This document shows positions 50,000 through 62,250 of a stretch of DNA of 64,000 nucleotides, in pieces; positions within the stretch are counted from its first letter, which is position 1, and each line of letters starts with the position of its first letter. Under the pieces are notes generated by a model. That model was not told where the DNA came from and made no database searches. It worked only from the letters and a program-made list of their open reading frames with translations. The position numbers and the translations under genes were made by a program. The stretch is from Ophioderma brevispina (taxonomy: Eukaryota; Echinodermata; Ophiuroidea; Amphilepidida; Ophiodermatidae): contig JAMKCH010088226.1 of the NCBI GenBank assembly GCA_023653785.1, positions 215,061 to 279,060 on the forward strand. Direction: 5' to 3'.

Positions 50000-50275
50000 G
50001 GACAGGACATAAAGAGTCCATGGTATCCAAACTGTGAACACGTCCCCTTCTTTGTAGCAAGGCCTGTCAGCCGTATGCTTTTTCGGCCAGTGGAATCGAC
50101 GTATTCTTCCGGGTTTCCAGCAAGGTAATTTCTGAAGCATTTGGAAATATTGAGGCCAGGTTACAATCATCAAAACCTGTACTGTAGAAAATTCTGCATT
50201 TCCAACAAGATGACTAAATAAATCGGAACATATCCATTTGGCCATGGCTTTTGCATCGATGAAGAACTGCGAAAA
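50000..50275 (-). other. Weak candidate exon(s), LRR-N-terminal-like
   Basis: Between a plausible acceptor (TTATTTAG near 50,210) and a GTAG near 49,998, one minus-strand frame reads CWKCRIFYSTGFDDCNLASI, then FPNASEITLLETRKNTSIPL, which resembles a leucine-rich-repeat N-terminal cap and first repeat; it stops soon after. Another frame gives GRKSIRLTGLATKKGTCSQF. Frames conflict, so this could be decayed coding sequence or chance. It lies between the somatomedin-B exon and the SRCR exon on the same strand. Confidence 0.25.
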
Positions 50276-50389
50276 TAACATCCAGTCACAATTTATTCTT
50301 TTTTTGCATATATATTCGTTAAAATACTTTAAATACTTTAAATCGAAGATCAACACTTTACGGTCATCAAAAGTTAAAATGACCAATAT

Positions 50390-52140
50390 TTACCTTATTA
50401 TTATAACCTATTTAATATACTTAAAGACACTATCAGTGAATCAGCCGAAAGAGTCAAAATATTTGAAATTTGCAGGAATAGCTTAAAAATTGAACCTCTC
50501 CACCTTGGATGAAATTTAAAATCTTAGCGAACACTTTCCCCCTAAACCAAGGCAGGCGTCTGCTCCGTGATTTTTTCAAAAGTGCATTACGTACAGTTAA
50601 GGGACGTTAGGGATATAATCGTATCAAAAATGTTAATCTTGAATATGGTTATAATTTGTTTTCTCGGAAGTTTAAAAAGTAGAGTAAAAGTCTGTGTTGA
50701 CTTAGAGTTACATTATCGGAAAAGCAAAGCGTGCGCCATGTTGATTCAAGCTGTAATTTGGTTTGTAGGACGCCTGAGTTGTTGGAACCGCCTCCTCCAA
50801 GTCTCATTTCAAGTCTTCGTTAAATTCAGCGTCTGTAAAGAATCAGAGAGTAGAAACAACATTTGAGATTCATATAAACAAAAAACAAAATAACATCCAA
50901 CTTAGAAATTAACAATTAGCAAATTAAAATTAACGTGGGACTTCAATTGGCTCTACTCCTCATTGGGATAATGCGGAAAATCTTTACATCCGAAGTAAGG
51001 AGGCCTACTCGTTATTTTGTATTGAGGTTAATCTGTGAAGTAGTTATTTCTTTATTCACAAATATAATCACTGCAGAAGTGCGTCGATTTAAATGCATAG
51101 AAGCCTATTAGACAAACCTCGATTTCAAGGATTGACTCATGGCGCAATTTTACTAACAAAAAACAACACCGCCACTCACCAACGGAAAGTCTGATTTGAA
51201 TTCTCTTTTTTTGGCTCCCAAAGACCACCTGGATTTGCCCATTATCATATATCATTGGGCATATATTTTGACCACCTCAGATCTGAGAAGTCTCTCTAAC
51301 GTCATGAACAAAGTGCCGAATTTCCTAAATCTTGTATCACAAATTATGACATCACCATTCAGTAATGAGCGACGCTCTTTATTATTTTGCAATCGGAAAC
51401 CAGTTCCGAAGGAGTTTGTTCGTGGTCTGACATATCAGTTTCGCCACATTTCCCGTATTTGGAGATTTTTAGACTTCAACACATCCCGAGTTGGACTGCG
51501 AAGCTGGTAGGTTGGTATGTAAAGTGATCATGGTAATCCACCAACTACATTGGATATTATTGAACAATATATAGCAGTTGTAGAAGAATGACCACTATAA
51601 TACATAAACCTGAATACAAAATTCAAATTCATGATTGTATAACGTGTGTTACTCTTGTACAATGTCAAATGTAAACTCTTTTTGAAGTTAAAAATGATCG
51701 GTATTACGTGTGTAAAATTTTACAGTAATGTTGAAGTCCGTTAACACATTTGAAGATTTTATTTTCCCCAGATATTTTCAATTACAATTTGTGACTATTT
51801 AATGGACCGTTGATGTGAGATGATCCTTATACGTCGGCTTAAATAACGTCATATTTTTGTACCATAACTGTCAGTATTTTTTCTTTGTCATTGGATGTGC
51901 CATTTTGGAATCATTATCCTATGAAAATTAAAATCACAGAAAAACTACCCGGTTTAGAGGGTGTAAAGACCACACACCCTTGAATCCCTAAACTCCGAGG
52001 GGATTGGGGGGCTTGTATTCTACGCTGGATATCGTGCTCACGTATGACCAAAGTTTTGGTATGACCGACCTGCCAAAAGTACCTCCACTTTTGTACACGC
52101 GCATGATATCCACCCTGGAAAACAAATGTCCCAGGTTTAA
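50390..52140. other. Mostly intron-like, one weak exon candidate near 51,184-51,445
   Basis: No firm gene. On the minus strand a frame TNSFGTGFRLQNNKERRSLL and, shifted by one base, MIYDNGQIQVVFGSQKKRIQ precede a strong donor CCGTTG|GTGAGT near 51,184. No domain recognised. Confidence 0.3.
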
Positions 52141-52145
52141 CTCAC

Positions 52146-52484
52146 TAGCACAAAAAACCGCTGCTGCTGTTCTTTCCCTAGGACATCCTATATTATGCCA
52201 TGCAGTAAGTGTACACTTTTCCAGAGTTGAGATAGACCTGAAGTTTCTTGGACATTTAACTGTGTTGATGAAGTAAGTATAGTTTTCCGGTTGTTTCACG
52301 GTGAAGGTAAGCAGTGCTGATGAGAAGCCAAGCTGTCGACATGCAATGTCAGCGTCTCCGTATTCCCAAAAGCTACCGCAAATGCCACCCCATCGAGATA
52401 CTCCGTCATATACTTCAACGTAGCCATTATCATTGTCGCTTTCCATGGACAACCGTTTCAAACGTAGCTGAAGAGATTGATTTG
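52146..52484 (-). CDS. SRCR-domain exon (six-cysteine type)
   Basis: A 339-base exon bounded by CTTCTTTTCAG|CAAATC and GCTA|GTGAGT, phase 1 at both ends, the usual modular form of SRCR exons. It encodes about 113 residues: LQLRLKRLSMESDNDNGYVE, VYDGVSRWGGICGSFWEYGD, then IACRQLGFS, followed by VKC, EKC, GC and FC. The six cysteines sit at the expected C2, C3, C5, C6, C7 and C8 positions (group A pattern). SRCR domains are extracellular and bind proteins or microbial ligands. The larger frame reaching ATG at 52,566 only adds intron sequence. Probably part of a multi-domain receptor together with 56,489-56,806. Confidence 0.85.
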
Positions 52485-52569
52485 CTGAAAAGAAGGAATT
52501 AAACAAGTTATAGACACAGATGACTACATTACCTACTTTGGCTTTTCGTTCCGATTTGATGGACATATC

Positions 52570-55500
52570 ACCTTCGGAGACAGATGGTTACCGTAACGCC
52601 TTGTCTAACGTGGCGCTAAAGAATGTATTGTTCAAAAAGTGTGTGTGTTTTGTGTATGTGTATGTATAAATGACAACCGGGAGGGGGGGACACGACCTGC
52701 TCGACTTGGGCATTTGGGATTTCCCAAACGGTAATTTAGGGAATTCATACGTGCATTTTCTACGGCAGCCTCGGTCCCAGTGACATTACAAAATCACCTC
52801 TTAAACCTTAGTTCAATACATTCTAGTAATACCACGATAATTTTGGAATAAATTATTAACTTCAAAATTCGTCAGGGTACATGGGGAAAATATAATTAAT
52901 GTTTTGGTTTAGTTTTTTCATATACAATTTTGACACCAATGTTTTTTTCCAATACAGCATATCATGGAGAATCTGAAAATCATGGATGTCATTTTTTTAA
53001 ATGTGTTCTTGGGTGTTTTATATGGGGGAAAATTTGTAGAGGGGTAAACAATAAAAGTGTTTGAATTGTTTTAAAATAGATACCAATCTGTTCGGTTGCT
53101 CATAATGTTTCTAAAAGGTATTGTTTGCCATATTTACGACCTATTGTTTTAGTACAATAGACTCAAGACAGTTCAAGGTAAATATTTATAGAATGGTCCG
53201 ATTTTGTTGAAAGTGGTTTTAAATCGTTCATTGGGTGATACTAAATAAGAAAATGTATATAGATTATGTGTTTTACCTTCCAAAGTGAGACTTTTACAGA
53301 TATGAGTTTTGATCTCCCATAGGCCCCGTGGACCACGGCCATGTTTACCCTTCTAATTATCATCAAAACGTCATTGACAATGCGACCTGTATATTTTCGG
53401 CTTCTGTACTGTAAGACGAACAATTTGGCACCATTTTTAACACAAATTAAACTGATGAATCTGAAACTTTACCCCCAGTGTGACCTTGAACCTGTTTTGC
53501 CTTGTAACTCTTGTACTATAACCCTCAGAAAGGGCAAACTATACCTTTCTGTAATCCATGAAAGGTACTGAACATGATGGTATTTAATTTAGCCCCTTTT
53601 CATATTTTGACCCCTGGATAAACCTTGCCCCCTAGAATACATATCCAAGAACACAATGACACCCATCATTTTTGGAATCCTCATACATTTAGAAAAACCT
53701 TGGTTGCAAGATTGTATGTGAAATTTTCACAAAAATACAGTTCCACGTGTACTAATAGTGAATTACCCCCCCCCCCCAAAAAAAAAGTGTAGTTTCCAAT
53801 AGCGCTCATTTAGATTTAAATATCCATGACTAGATATAGCCTTTAGTCGAGTCTACGTCCGAAGAGCGTCCTCCTACCGGGAAAAGTCTTTGAAATAGAC
53901 TATTAGCGAGTTTCCAATGAAACGACGGTATTTATCAAAAAAAAATATCCGGTTGATACTGAGAATATAGCCAATGAGCAGCGTTTTTCAGAAAATGCAA
54001 CCGACGGTCACGGACTGTGATTTTACCAGCTAAAGGTCATCTGCACAGGTCAAGCACGTTGTATTGTGGGTCGTCACACATCCTTATGGTAAGACACATA
54101 ATGTGGTATCCTTTCGACATGATTGGATCAATTTAAAAATTTGACCCTTGTACAATCTTTGTCTTGCCCCCCCCCCCCCCCCCCCTCCCCCTCTTAAAGC
54201 ACCATTTGCAACACTTTAAGAGTCTAGCTTCAGGGGTCTCTCCGTCGGGCTGCTGTCAACATATTTAATCACTCAAACATTTTGTACTTGTGTTACAAAT
54301 GTCTGCTAGCTCCCATGTTAAAAGATCATCACATCGGGATTATGGTCTGCAGACTACTTTATCAGGGTTATGAATGAGGATGCCGTTTCCGAAGTCTGGG
54401 TAATAATGTTGAGGATGTCTGTCTATAGTTTGAAAGGTGCTGAATTAGAATTTATGAGTCAAACCTCTGGGAAACGTACCTTAAACAATGTAAAATACGG
54501 GAAAATTAGCGGAGGGGTATTTTAAAATCAAGATCCAATTATGTTATGTTCAAAATTCACACCCATGCAATTGTCTCATAAAGATTAAAAAGGGGGTAGC
54601 TTGTCCCAATTACAATCTTTAGTTAAAAGGTTAATACCCTATTAAAGTTCAAAGGTCATTTGCTGGAGTTGGTCACTGATATTCTAGAAAAGAAATTGGA
54701 GTAACATTTTGTTCATTTTCAAGAAAATGCACAGGTTTGATTATAGAAGAAGACGGTTGCGGGCTTGTAATATTTTCCAATTTTACACTTTTGTCTTACG
54801 CCATCGGGATCACTAAACGATAGTGTAGAGATGAGCGGTCCACTCATAAAAGTGGCATAGCGCCCCCTCTCATCCAGGCGGGACTCGACCTGATTGGTCC
54901 TTTGGTGATTCTCGAGTTGACAATTGATGAGTGAAGAGGACGGTTGATGGTCTAGTTGATTAAAGATTACAATAAATACATCAAGTCTACCTTTTGAGTT
55001 ATTTCCCCAGTGTGAGAGAATAAAACCCACTCGTCACAATAGCATAGAGATACATGTTCCACCGTCTAGGTAGATTAGCTCCAGCACGCACCTTTAAATT
55101 TTAATGCATAAGTCCCGTACTATAAAAAGCACATTACGCTCGAGTTACACATTGCATTAGATTATACCTATTTCACTCACACGACATATAGTGGGGGACT
55201 GTAGTGCACAGATCTCATGTGAGTGTGCAAATATGGATAAACCTGTGAATTTTGGTACTCAAGTACTTTATGCATTGATAATAAAAAAAATGATGGAAGC
55301 ACTTACCAACGCATACCACCACGCCCTTTCCTTGCCCAGCTTGTATTTCATGTACAACAGGGTAAAAATTAAAATGTTCCGATTGTGTTGAAAAGCACAC
55401 CATGATGTTTGTCCGGTTTCAAGGATTTCAAAAAGTATAGTTACACACTGCTACCTCATGCTTATACTTTTGAATTATGGGGTAAAACGTTACCAAATGG

Positions 55501-56440
55501 GTTAAAAAGTCAATTATGGATTGTACTGGGGTCAAAAGTTAAAGTTGCTCCAATTTTTGTAAAACGTGGTTCAAGTTGTTGGTTCAGCTCATAGAATGAA
55601 ATATAACGGTCGGCACGTTTGCGCCATACATGTCACAGGAAATGTACATTATGAAAGCACCACGTGGGAAGGTGTATGACGCTACTGTGCCGTCGGTATC
55701 GCTTAACACGCATATTACAGATCCCTATACAATAGCCGCAAATTTCAAATAGCCACATGGCCAGACAAAATGTTTTAATTCATTTTCATGGTTAGTATAT
55801 TTCTGTTTGTCCATGGAACCACTCGATATTGTGTTCAATAATTATTTTTATAGGTTATTGTATAAGCTGGTTCTTAGTACGGTTCTCCTTTAAGTGTTAA
55901 GTTGATATTATGATCCGACACCGAAGGTTCCCCAAATCACACTGAAGTTTAAATTGGCTTTATATTTTATGTGTGATCTAATGCATTGGTGGGTATTCCA
56001 AATATGCAAAACAACTGGGTTTGAAAAAAAATTGGAATCGCTTCTTTCTGGAAATGTCATCGTATCTCTTTAAGTTGATGATTATGGTCCGATACCGAAG
56101 ATTCTCCAAATCATGCTGAAGTTGAAATTCTCTTGCGAACAGAATTATACCAGGAACCTCCAATCATAATGCGAGCAGAATTCAGATTCAAATATTACGC
56201 TGGTCATAATTGGCGAGCTTTGTTATTCTAAACGAATTTGTCAAGATAGCGCTACACCGTACTGCATATTTCACTGTAAAGTTGTCAGCCATATCTCCTA
56301 AAACTATATAGAATGATCGGGGTTTTTATGTGAATCTTGTCGAGGAATTAACATATCACGACAGTGGCGAAAGCATTACAGCTACTTTGAAAAGTTGCTT
56401 GAGACCGAAGACTAGTATTTGTTTGGAGACTAGTACTTGT
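52570..56440. other. Intron-like, no exon recognised
   Basis: Long AT-rich stretch between the two SRCR exons. It holds poly-C runs near 53,767 and 54,170, and a 103-codon frame near 54,719-55,030 that resembles nothing I know. Confidence 0.45.
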
Positions 56441-56488
56441 TTGTTCCTCAAAAAATTGTCAAAAAGGAAAAGAAAATGAAAAACTCAC

Positions 56489-56806
56489 CGGGAAGGCAAT
56501 GTATTGCAATATCACCACTGTGGGATGCCATGCTGCTACCCCATTTGACGAATTTACAATCAAGAAGAGATTCCTCCTTTCCCGAGCATTGTCCCACATT
56601 CAAATGTACGGGCCCTGTGCCGACTCCAAACCTCAACCTACTAAGCTCTGGTGATAAACTAGCTCTAGAGTACCCCATAGAGTAGCATGCAACGGAGGCA
56701 TGCTTTGAGGTCCAACTAACACCATTGACGGTTCCCCATGGTCCTCCATTGCGCCGTACTTCCAATCTCCCTTCATATTTAGAGCTTCCATTGACAAGGC
56801 GATATT
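56489..56806 (-). CDS. SRCR-domain exon lacking the C2-C7 pair
   Basis: A 318-base exon from acceptor TTTTACATAAG|AATATC to donor CTTCCCG|GTGAGT, phase 1 at both ends. Encodes RLVNGSSKYEGRLEVRRNGG, PWGTVNGVSWTSKHASVACY, SMGYSRASLSPELSRLRFG and on to LLDCKFVKWGSS..SGDIAIHC. The SRCR pattern is clear (GxxEVxxxGxWGTV, ACxxMGY, CxGxExxLxDC). The usual Cys after WGTV is Asn, and the Cys expected near the HSGD segment is also missing, so the C2-C7 disulfide is lost as a pair while C3-C8 and C5-C6 remain. Upstream exons (signal peptide, start) are not identified. Confidence 0.83.
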
Positions 56807-56809
56807 CTT

Positions 56810-57064
56810 ATGTAAAATTGGCTATAAAATAATAATATAAAACAGCTATTACCATACCGCATATAAAATATACCTACGGTCAACCCCGGGTTATGTCATG
56901 TTTAAAACTTTTGTTAGGACAGTTACAACATTGAATTATATAAACCAAGTTAGATTGACCAATGGTGACCAATGGTCATCGTGCTTGAATGATTATGAAA
57001 CATGCACCTGTATGTCTGCTTTCTTAAGCATCTCGTCGGGTGTGAGCATCTCGTCGGGTGTGTC
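56810..57064. other. Intergenic or intronic, no gene recognised
   Basis: Nothing supported, apart from a tandem of GCATCTCGTCGGGTGTG near 57,028-57,061 (two units). Confidence 0.45.
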
Positions 57065-57640
57065 GAAGCTTGCAAGTACTTATTTAATTAATAATCTTAA
57101 TTAGAAACTGGGCAATTTTGACGTATGCTGCATAACAGAGACTTGAACCCTTCGTCATAGAAGTGTGTACTTGATTTCCCACCAGGGCTTTTTAAATACT
57201 TTTGTTAGTAAATATTCTATAATTTATAACTGACACAAGCAAAAATGTAATTAATTTATAAATACTGTATGTACTAGAAGTATATCAGTTCAAAGCGGTG
57301 AATCTCGGCAATCCACTCAACATCTGTCATTATGTAATAAACCAAATTGAGAAGATAAACGATGACGCACGTTGGTTTGATGGATGTTCGGAAAACGCCG
57401 ATTGCTGTATTCCATAATGACGGATGCTGAATAACGTTTTAGTATAGGAAAAGTTCAACATTTGTCACTATGTCATGAACTTAATCGCCAATTTGCATAA
57501 ATTTTCGTGTGACGGATAAGATGAGTAACGTATTACATCCATTTTATCAAGTAAAAATTCATAGCTGAAATAAATTGTTAATTGTTCATTTCGTTTCCTA
57601 ATCGGATTTGATCGTTTGAATCGTACATGGGGATGTTTAC
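57065..57640. repeat. Dispersed repeat, right arm of an 8-kb inverted pair
   Basis: Reverse-complement partner of 49,258-49,835. Substitutions and indels between the arms suggest an old pair. Confidence 0.78.
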
Positions 57641-57808
57641 CGACTCTTTAGAGTTCTCGATTTTTTTTAAATGCGATTTTCTCGAAAACAATAATTCGTA
57701 TTTTGTTTAACATCCGTCACTCTGTAATACACCCAACGATCCATCACAATGGGTGATTCCTGAATCATTCAGGTGAGTAAGAGCTTTTTTCATTTCCATT
57801 TTGTAAGA

Positions 57809-57977
57809 GGAGTTTCCGTAACCTGACCCGACACACTTTTTTCTGACACACTTTTGAATTCGGAAAACTTGTTTCAGAAGCACAATAAACACGTGCTTTA
57901 TTCCGTGAAAGGTTTACGAATTTAAAAGTGCGCGTCAGAAAAAAGTGTGTGAGATGGGTCAGGTTATGGAAACTCCC
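57809..57977. mobile_element. 169-bp foldback MITE, family GGGARTTTCCGTAACCTG
   Basis: The left arm runs GGAGTTTCCGTAACCTGACC through GACACACTTTTTTCTGACAC to CACGTGCTTTATTCCG; the right arm is the reverse complement ending GGAAACTCCC. Same termini as 24,241-24,400, but different interior. No coding capacity. Confidence 0.8.
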
Positions 57978-57979
57978 TT

Positions 57980-58750
57980 TCTCTAAGTTACTCTCAAATA
58001 CCACCAATACATGTTCAGAAATTGTAAAGGGGATGGTTATTGGAAGGTTGGAGGCATAATATTACAACATGAACTGATAAGGAGAATAGGACGAGAAAGA
58101 CTGTGAGATTTGGCTGGACCCGCTTTCATCACACAAGGATACTTGTCCGAATACTTCCTCGCGTGTGCACATTACCTAGCATAGTGGGCAACTACAAACA
58201 CACTTTATAAATTATTGACGACCTAACATGAAGTGACACTATGAGCTAGAGTTGTCTCAACTCCCATAGCACAGTTCAGTAACTTCCATTCATCAGTGTA
58301 TTTAGAAATACACCCCCTGGTTTTAGATATGATATATGATGCCTAGAGCAAACAAGGTCAGTTCATGTCAATGCATGTCCAAGTACAACCCACTGAACTG
58401 TGTCCTTGGAGGATGAGCATATTGTAACTCATAGTGTGAGTAGGAGAATAGGACGCGATAGAAAGACTGAGAGATTCTGCTGTACTCGCTTTCTTCAGAC
58501 AAGGATACTTGTGCGATTACTTCTGATTATTATTACAAATGCTATAATTCGGATTTCCCCTGCAACCTCGTCCACAGAATCATAATGATGTGTAATAAAA
58601 CAAATATTGCATGATTTATATCGGGGAAATACTAGGCACAATATATTCCATTGGTACTGGGTACGGACTAATCACTCCTCATCCTTCGGGTTCACGGGTA
58701 TAGGCACGTAGCTAGTGACCTCCCATATTTCCCTCTAACCAAGTAATATT
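57980..58750. other. Noncoding, with a short repeat flank
   Basis: No gene. AGAATAGGACG(A)GA..GAAAGACTG..GAGAT occurs twice, at about 58,083 and 58,444. At 58,706-58,735 the phrase GTAGCTAGTGACCTC and following resembles the flank downstream of the LINE at 61,676. Confidence 0.45.
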
Positions 58751-60167
58751 TGTACACTGCCAAACAACTCCTCCCGCACCCTATTGCCGCACTTTCATAC
58801 CGCGTTTGCGGTGATATCAATGTCTTCAGGTACTCTTCCTACATGTTGGAAGATGGCAAATGTTGTTCCTGTGTATAAAAAGGGTAATCGGTGTGACCTC
58901 AAAAATTATAGGCCAATAGCACTTACTTCCATTGTTGTCAAGATGTTGGAGAGCATTGTTTCTGACCACATTCGCAATCATCTCTTGAATAACGGTCTCT
59001 TGTATACAGACCAACATGGTTTTTCTCCCGGGAAATCCTGTGCCACCGCATTAAACGAAGCTTTCTGTGAATGGAACAGAATTTTAGATCGTCGTACATC
59101 TCCCACTCCCCGTATCGATCTTGTTTCAGTTGATTATAGCCGTGCTTTTGATTCCATCTCTCATGTAGTTCTTCTGGATAAACTGCACCGTACTTACTAC
59201 ACATGATCTTAGCTTCAGAGGTCCACTACTAAATTGGATCTCTTCCTTTATTTGTAATCGTGTTCAGAGAGTCGTTTTTCGGGGTTTTATGTCTGATTTT
59301 GTGACAGTCCTCTCGGGCGTTCCTCAAGGTTCAGTCTTGGGGCTGCTACTATTCAATATCTATGTCAATGATCTCCATCTTCATCTCCATTCAAAAATTG
59401 TTCAAAACGCAGACGATACTTTTTTATTTCGTGAAGTAAATGATGATTCTGAGATTGCCATACTTCAAAATGATGGTGGTCAGAAAACAATGCTCTTCAA
59501 CTGAATCCACAGAAATGCCAAGTCATGTGTATCTCACGTCGTAAAAATAAACCTTCTGCAACTTATTTTGTGTCTAATACGCAGCTCTCCCAGTCTCCGC
59601 CTTCTTGGAGTTCAAATTGCTGCTGACCTTACTTGGAATGAACATGTTTCTATTGTTACCAAAAAGTACAATAAATTGCTAGGATTTCTTAGAACTGTTG
59701 TTGGCAAGCAGGACCAAAATATTCTTCTCACATTGTATCGTTCACTAGTCTTGCCTATTATCGATTTTTGTTCTCCTGCCTGGTTTGTCTATCGCAAGAA
59801 TCACATAAATTGTTTGGAAAACATTCAAAGACGGGCAAGTAGATACATTTTGGGTCAAAAAAGGGGGGAACAATCGAACAGGGAGCGCTTACAGCAGCTT
59901 AATTTAATGGATTTGAATAACCGTAGAAATTATTTATCTATCTGCTTTAATTGCATGTAGCTGTATTACCAATTGTAGTACATTTGTTTTCAGTAATTGG
60001 TCAATTAATAGCCGTCATACTGAGGATCTTCTTTTTAATCACCATATCACACCAAAAAATGACAGTTTCAAGCATTGTATATCTGTAAATTTCCCTCCGT
60101 TGTAGTCTGGAGTTCCAAAATCAATTAGGGAATATTTCATTCTCAACAATGGCAGCAATTCTTTTAA

Positions 60168-60495
60168 AGGGGCGTGTTCCGATCGTCTTTGGGACCCCCC
60201 CTGGAAGTAGTATCGATTTTGATATCAGATGAAAGGCCGTATTTTTCTCATTGTCGTCCTGAAATTTGAGCCCTCGAATCCATTTCATTCCCAAGATATA
60301 AACAAAAAACCGCCGTTTTAGTGGTTAACCACTTTTATTAGCACAGTATTGAATAGGGCTTTGCAACATGCATTATTGCGTCTACCATCAAAACCGCAAG
60401 TTTGTTTCCCACGGTACTTGATGGGGTGTATGTGCAAGTGCCAGGCTCTCATATCAAGTAGAGAACACAATACACATAAATCGGAACAACCACCT
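60168..60495. mobile_element. 328-bp MITE flanked by TTAA
   Basis: The ends AGGGGCGTGTTCCGAT and (complement of right end) AGGTGGTTGTTCCGAT match at 13 of 16 positions. Both sides carry TTAA (60,164-60,167 and 60,496-60,499). The undisturbed site is present in the duplicated LINE 3' end near 61,131 (GCAATTCTTTTAAAAAACAA). The TTAA target suggests piggyBac-type mobilisation. Confidence 0.8.
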
Positions 60496-60631
60496 TTAAA
60501 AAAACAACTCAAAAGGTATTTTACACCATTGAGTATTGAAGAGATGGACTCAAAACTAAATTTGTGCAATTTTATAATTTTGTATTTTACTATGTATTTG
60601 GCCCACTTCCTAGTCTTGTTTGATGAGCATG

Positions 60632-60745
60632 TATGTGTGTGTGTGAACAGGTGTGTGTGTGTGGGGGGTGTGCGTGTGTGTGTGCGCGCGCATGTGTGTG
60701 TGTGTGCATGTGTGTGTGTGTGTGTGCGCGCGCGCGTGTGGGGGG
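60632..60745. repeat. (GT/GC)n microsatellite in LINE 3' end, copy 1
   Basis: Mixed TG and CG dinucleotide run. Frames across it on both strands (CVCV.., HTHT..) are artefacts. Confidence 0.95.
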
Positions 60746-61264
60746 GTAGATCAGACTGGAAGGGGCCAGAGTGTGGTATACAACTATACATGTACCTTTG
60801 GTGTGCAATATTTAAAAAAAAAAAAAAAAAAAAGGGGGGAACAATCGTACAGGGAGCGTTTACAGCAGCTTAATTTAATGGATTTGAATAACCGTAGAAA
60901 TTATTTATCTATCTGCTTTGCATGTAGCTGTATTACCAATTGTAGTACATTTGTTTTCAGTAATTGGTCAATTAATAGCCGTCATACTGAGGATCTTCTT
61001 TTTAATCACCATATCACACCAAAAAATGACAGTTTCAAGCATTGTATATCTGTAAATTTCCCTCCGTTGTAGTCTGGAGTTCCAAAATCAATTAGGGAAT
61101 ATTTCATTCTCAACACTGGCAGCAATTCTTTTAAAAAACAACTCAAAAAGTATTTTACACCATTGAGTATTGAAGAGGTGGACTCATAACTAAATTTGTG
61201 CAATTTTATAATTTTGTATTTTGCTATGTATTTGGCCCACTTCCTAGTCTGGTGTGTATGAGCA

Positions 61265-61400
61265 TGTATGTGTGTGTGTGTGAGCAGGTGTGTGTGTGTG
61301 TGGGGGGTGTGCGTGTGTGTGTGCGCGCGCATGTGTGTGTGCATGTGTGTGTGTGCGCGCGCATGTGTGTGTGTGTGCGCGCGCATGTGTGTGTGTGTGG
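61265..61400. repeat. (GT/GC)n microsatellite in LINE 3' end, copy 2
   Basis: Same location in the second 3' end copy, with a different repeat length. Confidence 0.95.
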
Positions 61401-61673
61401 GGGGGTAGATCAGACTGGAAGGGGCCAGAGTGTGGTATACATGTACCTTTGGTGTGCAATATTTACATGTAATGTCTTGGTATTTGTGTGGCTCAGTGGG
61501 TTTGGTTGAGTCACACCCCTCTGGTGACAGCGACTTGTTGCTTCTGACTTCACCAGGCTAGCCTACTGTGCCACCTTAATTTTTATGTTCTTCATCTCCT
61601 TTTATTTGTACATAATATTTCTTGATGTATTTTTAGCCAAATGTTTAAATAAATAAATAAATAAATAAAGATT

Positions 61674-62250
61674 CGTAGCCAGTGACCTCGGGAAAATAGT
61701 CCGCCATATTTCCCCTCTAACCAAAACTATCGCACCCTCTTACTGTACTTCATATTGTCCCACACGTCAAAGCTCACAACCTAACACGGATGAATTAGGA
61801 GGTGTATTCAGAGGGCGATGACCTTGATCATCAAAATGCTGTCTGCTGTAGACATTGTTTAGAAAACTATTTCCCTACTACAGACGTGTCCACAAGGTCC
61901 GATAAACGTCACTTATTGCCGAATCTAAATTTGGTAGATTTTACTATCGGAAATAAAGTGGCAGTGAAAAAGATCATTGACCGGATCTAAATTTGGTCGG
62001 TATTAGTATCGGAAATAAAGTGGCAGTGAAAACGAGCATTGTAGTCAGCTTAATTAGCGCTTAGTTCCGACGTCTGTAGGTCCGATAAGCTTATTACCAA
62101 TACTAGCTGACCGGAAATGGTACGTAACAACTGACATCGGAGTTATAAACTTTCACTCAAAGCGCGCGAAAACTGATTTTGTAAACACCGCGAAATCACT
62201 AGTAACCAAAATGACTTCGCTAATTTGGTTTTGCTTTTCTTGGTGATGAG
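61674..62250. repeat. LINE 3' flank, copy F
   Basis: Begins GATTCGTAGCCAGTGACCTC directly after (AAAT)n and is nearly identical to 62,589-63,604 apart from a SINE present only there. It ends at TTGGTGATGAGG followed by a run of A. Internally, a stretch of about 60 bases (GATTTTACTATCGGAAATAA and GTATTAGTATCGGAAATAA) is a tandem pair. No gene recognised. Confidence 0.85.

Larger units (their letters stand above)
58751..61673 (+). pseudogene. Degenerate CR1/L2-like LINE, 5' truncated, 3' end duplicated
   Basis: Reverse transcriptase remnant. Readable in order: LPTCWKMANVVPVYKKGNRC; LKNYRPIALTSIVVKMLESI; QHGFSPGKSC; SVDYSRAFDSISH, catalytic motif A (about 59,140); a frameshift; VLSGVPQGSVLGLLLFNIYV (59,310); QNADDTFLF, where the usual YADD is changed to NADD (59,415); a frameshift; LNPQKCQVMCIS; LRLLGVQIAADLTWNEHVS; and a tail to 59,960. 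It begins inside the RT, so it is 5' truncated. The 3' UTR is present at 59,866-60,820 and again at 60,830-61,673, ending in (AAAT)n. Frameshifts and the altered catalytic motif make it inactive. Clade from motif style only. Confidence 0.85.

Noticed and set aside
54719..55030. A 103-codon minus-strand frame between the SRCR exons
   Set aside because: No domain, no splice sites at its limits and ordinary length for AT-rich noncoding DNA.
60318..61509. Long frames rich in His-Thr or Cys-Val on both strands
   Set aside because: They run through GT/GC microsatellites and exist in several frames at once, as simple repeats do.
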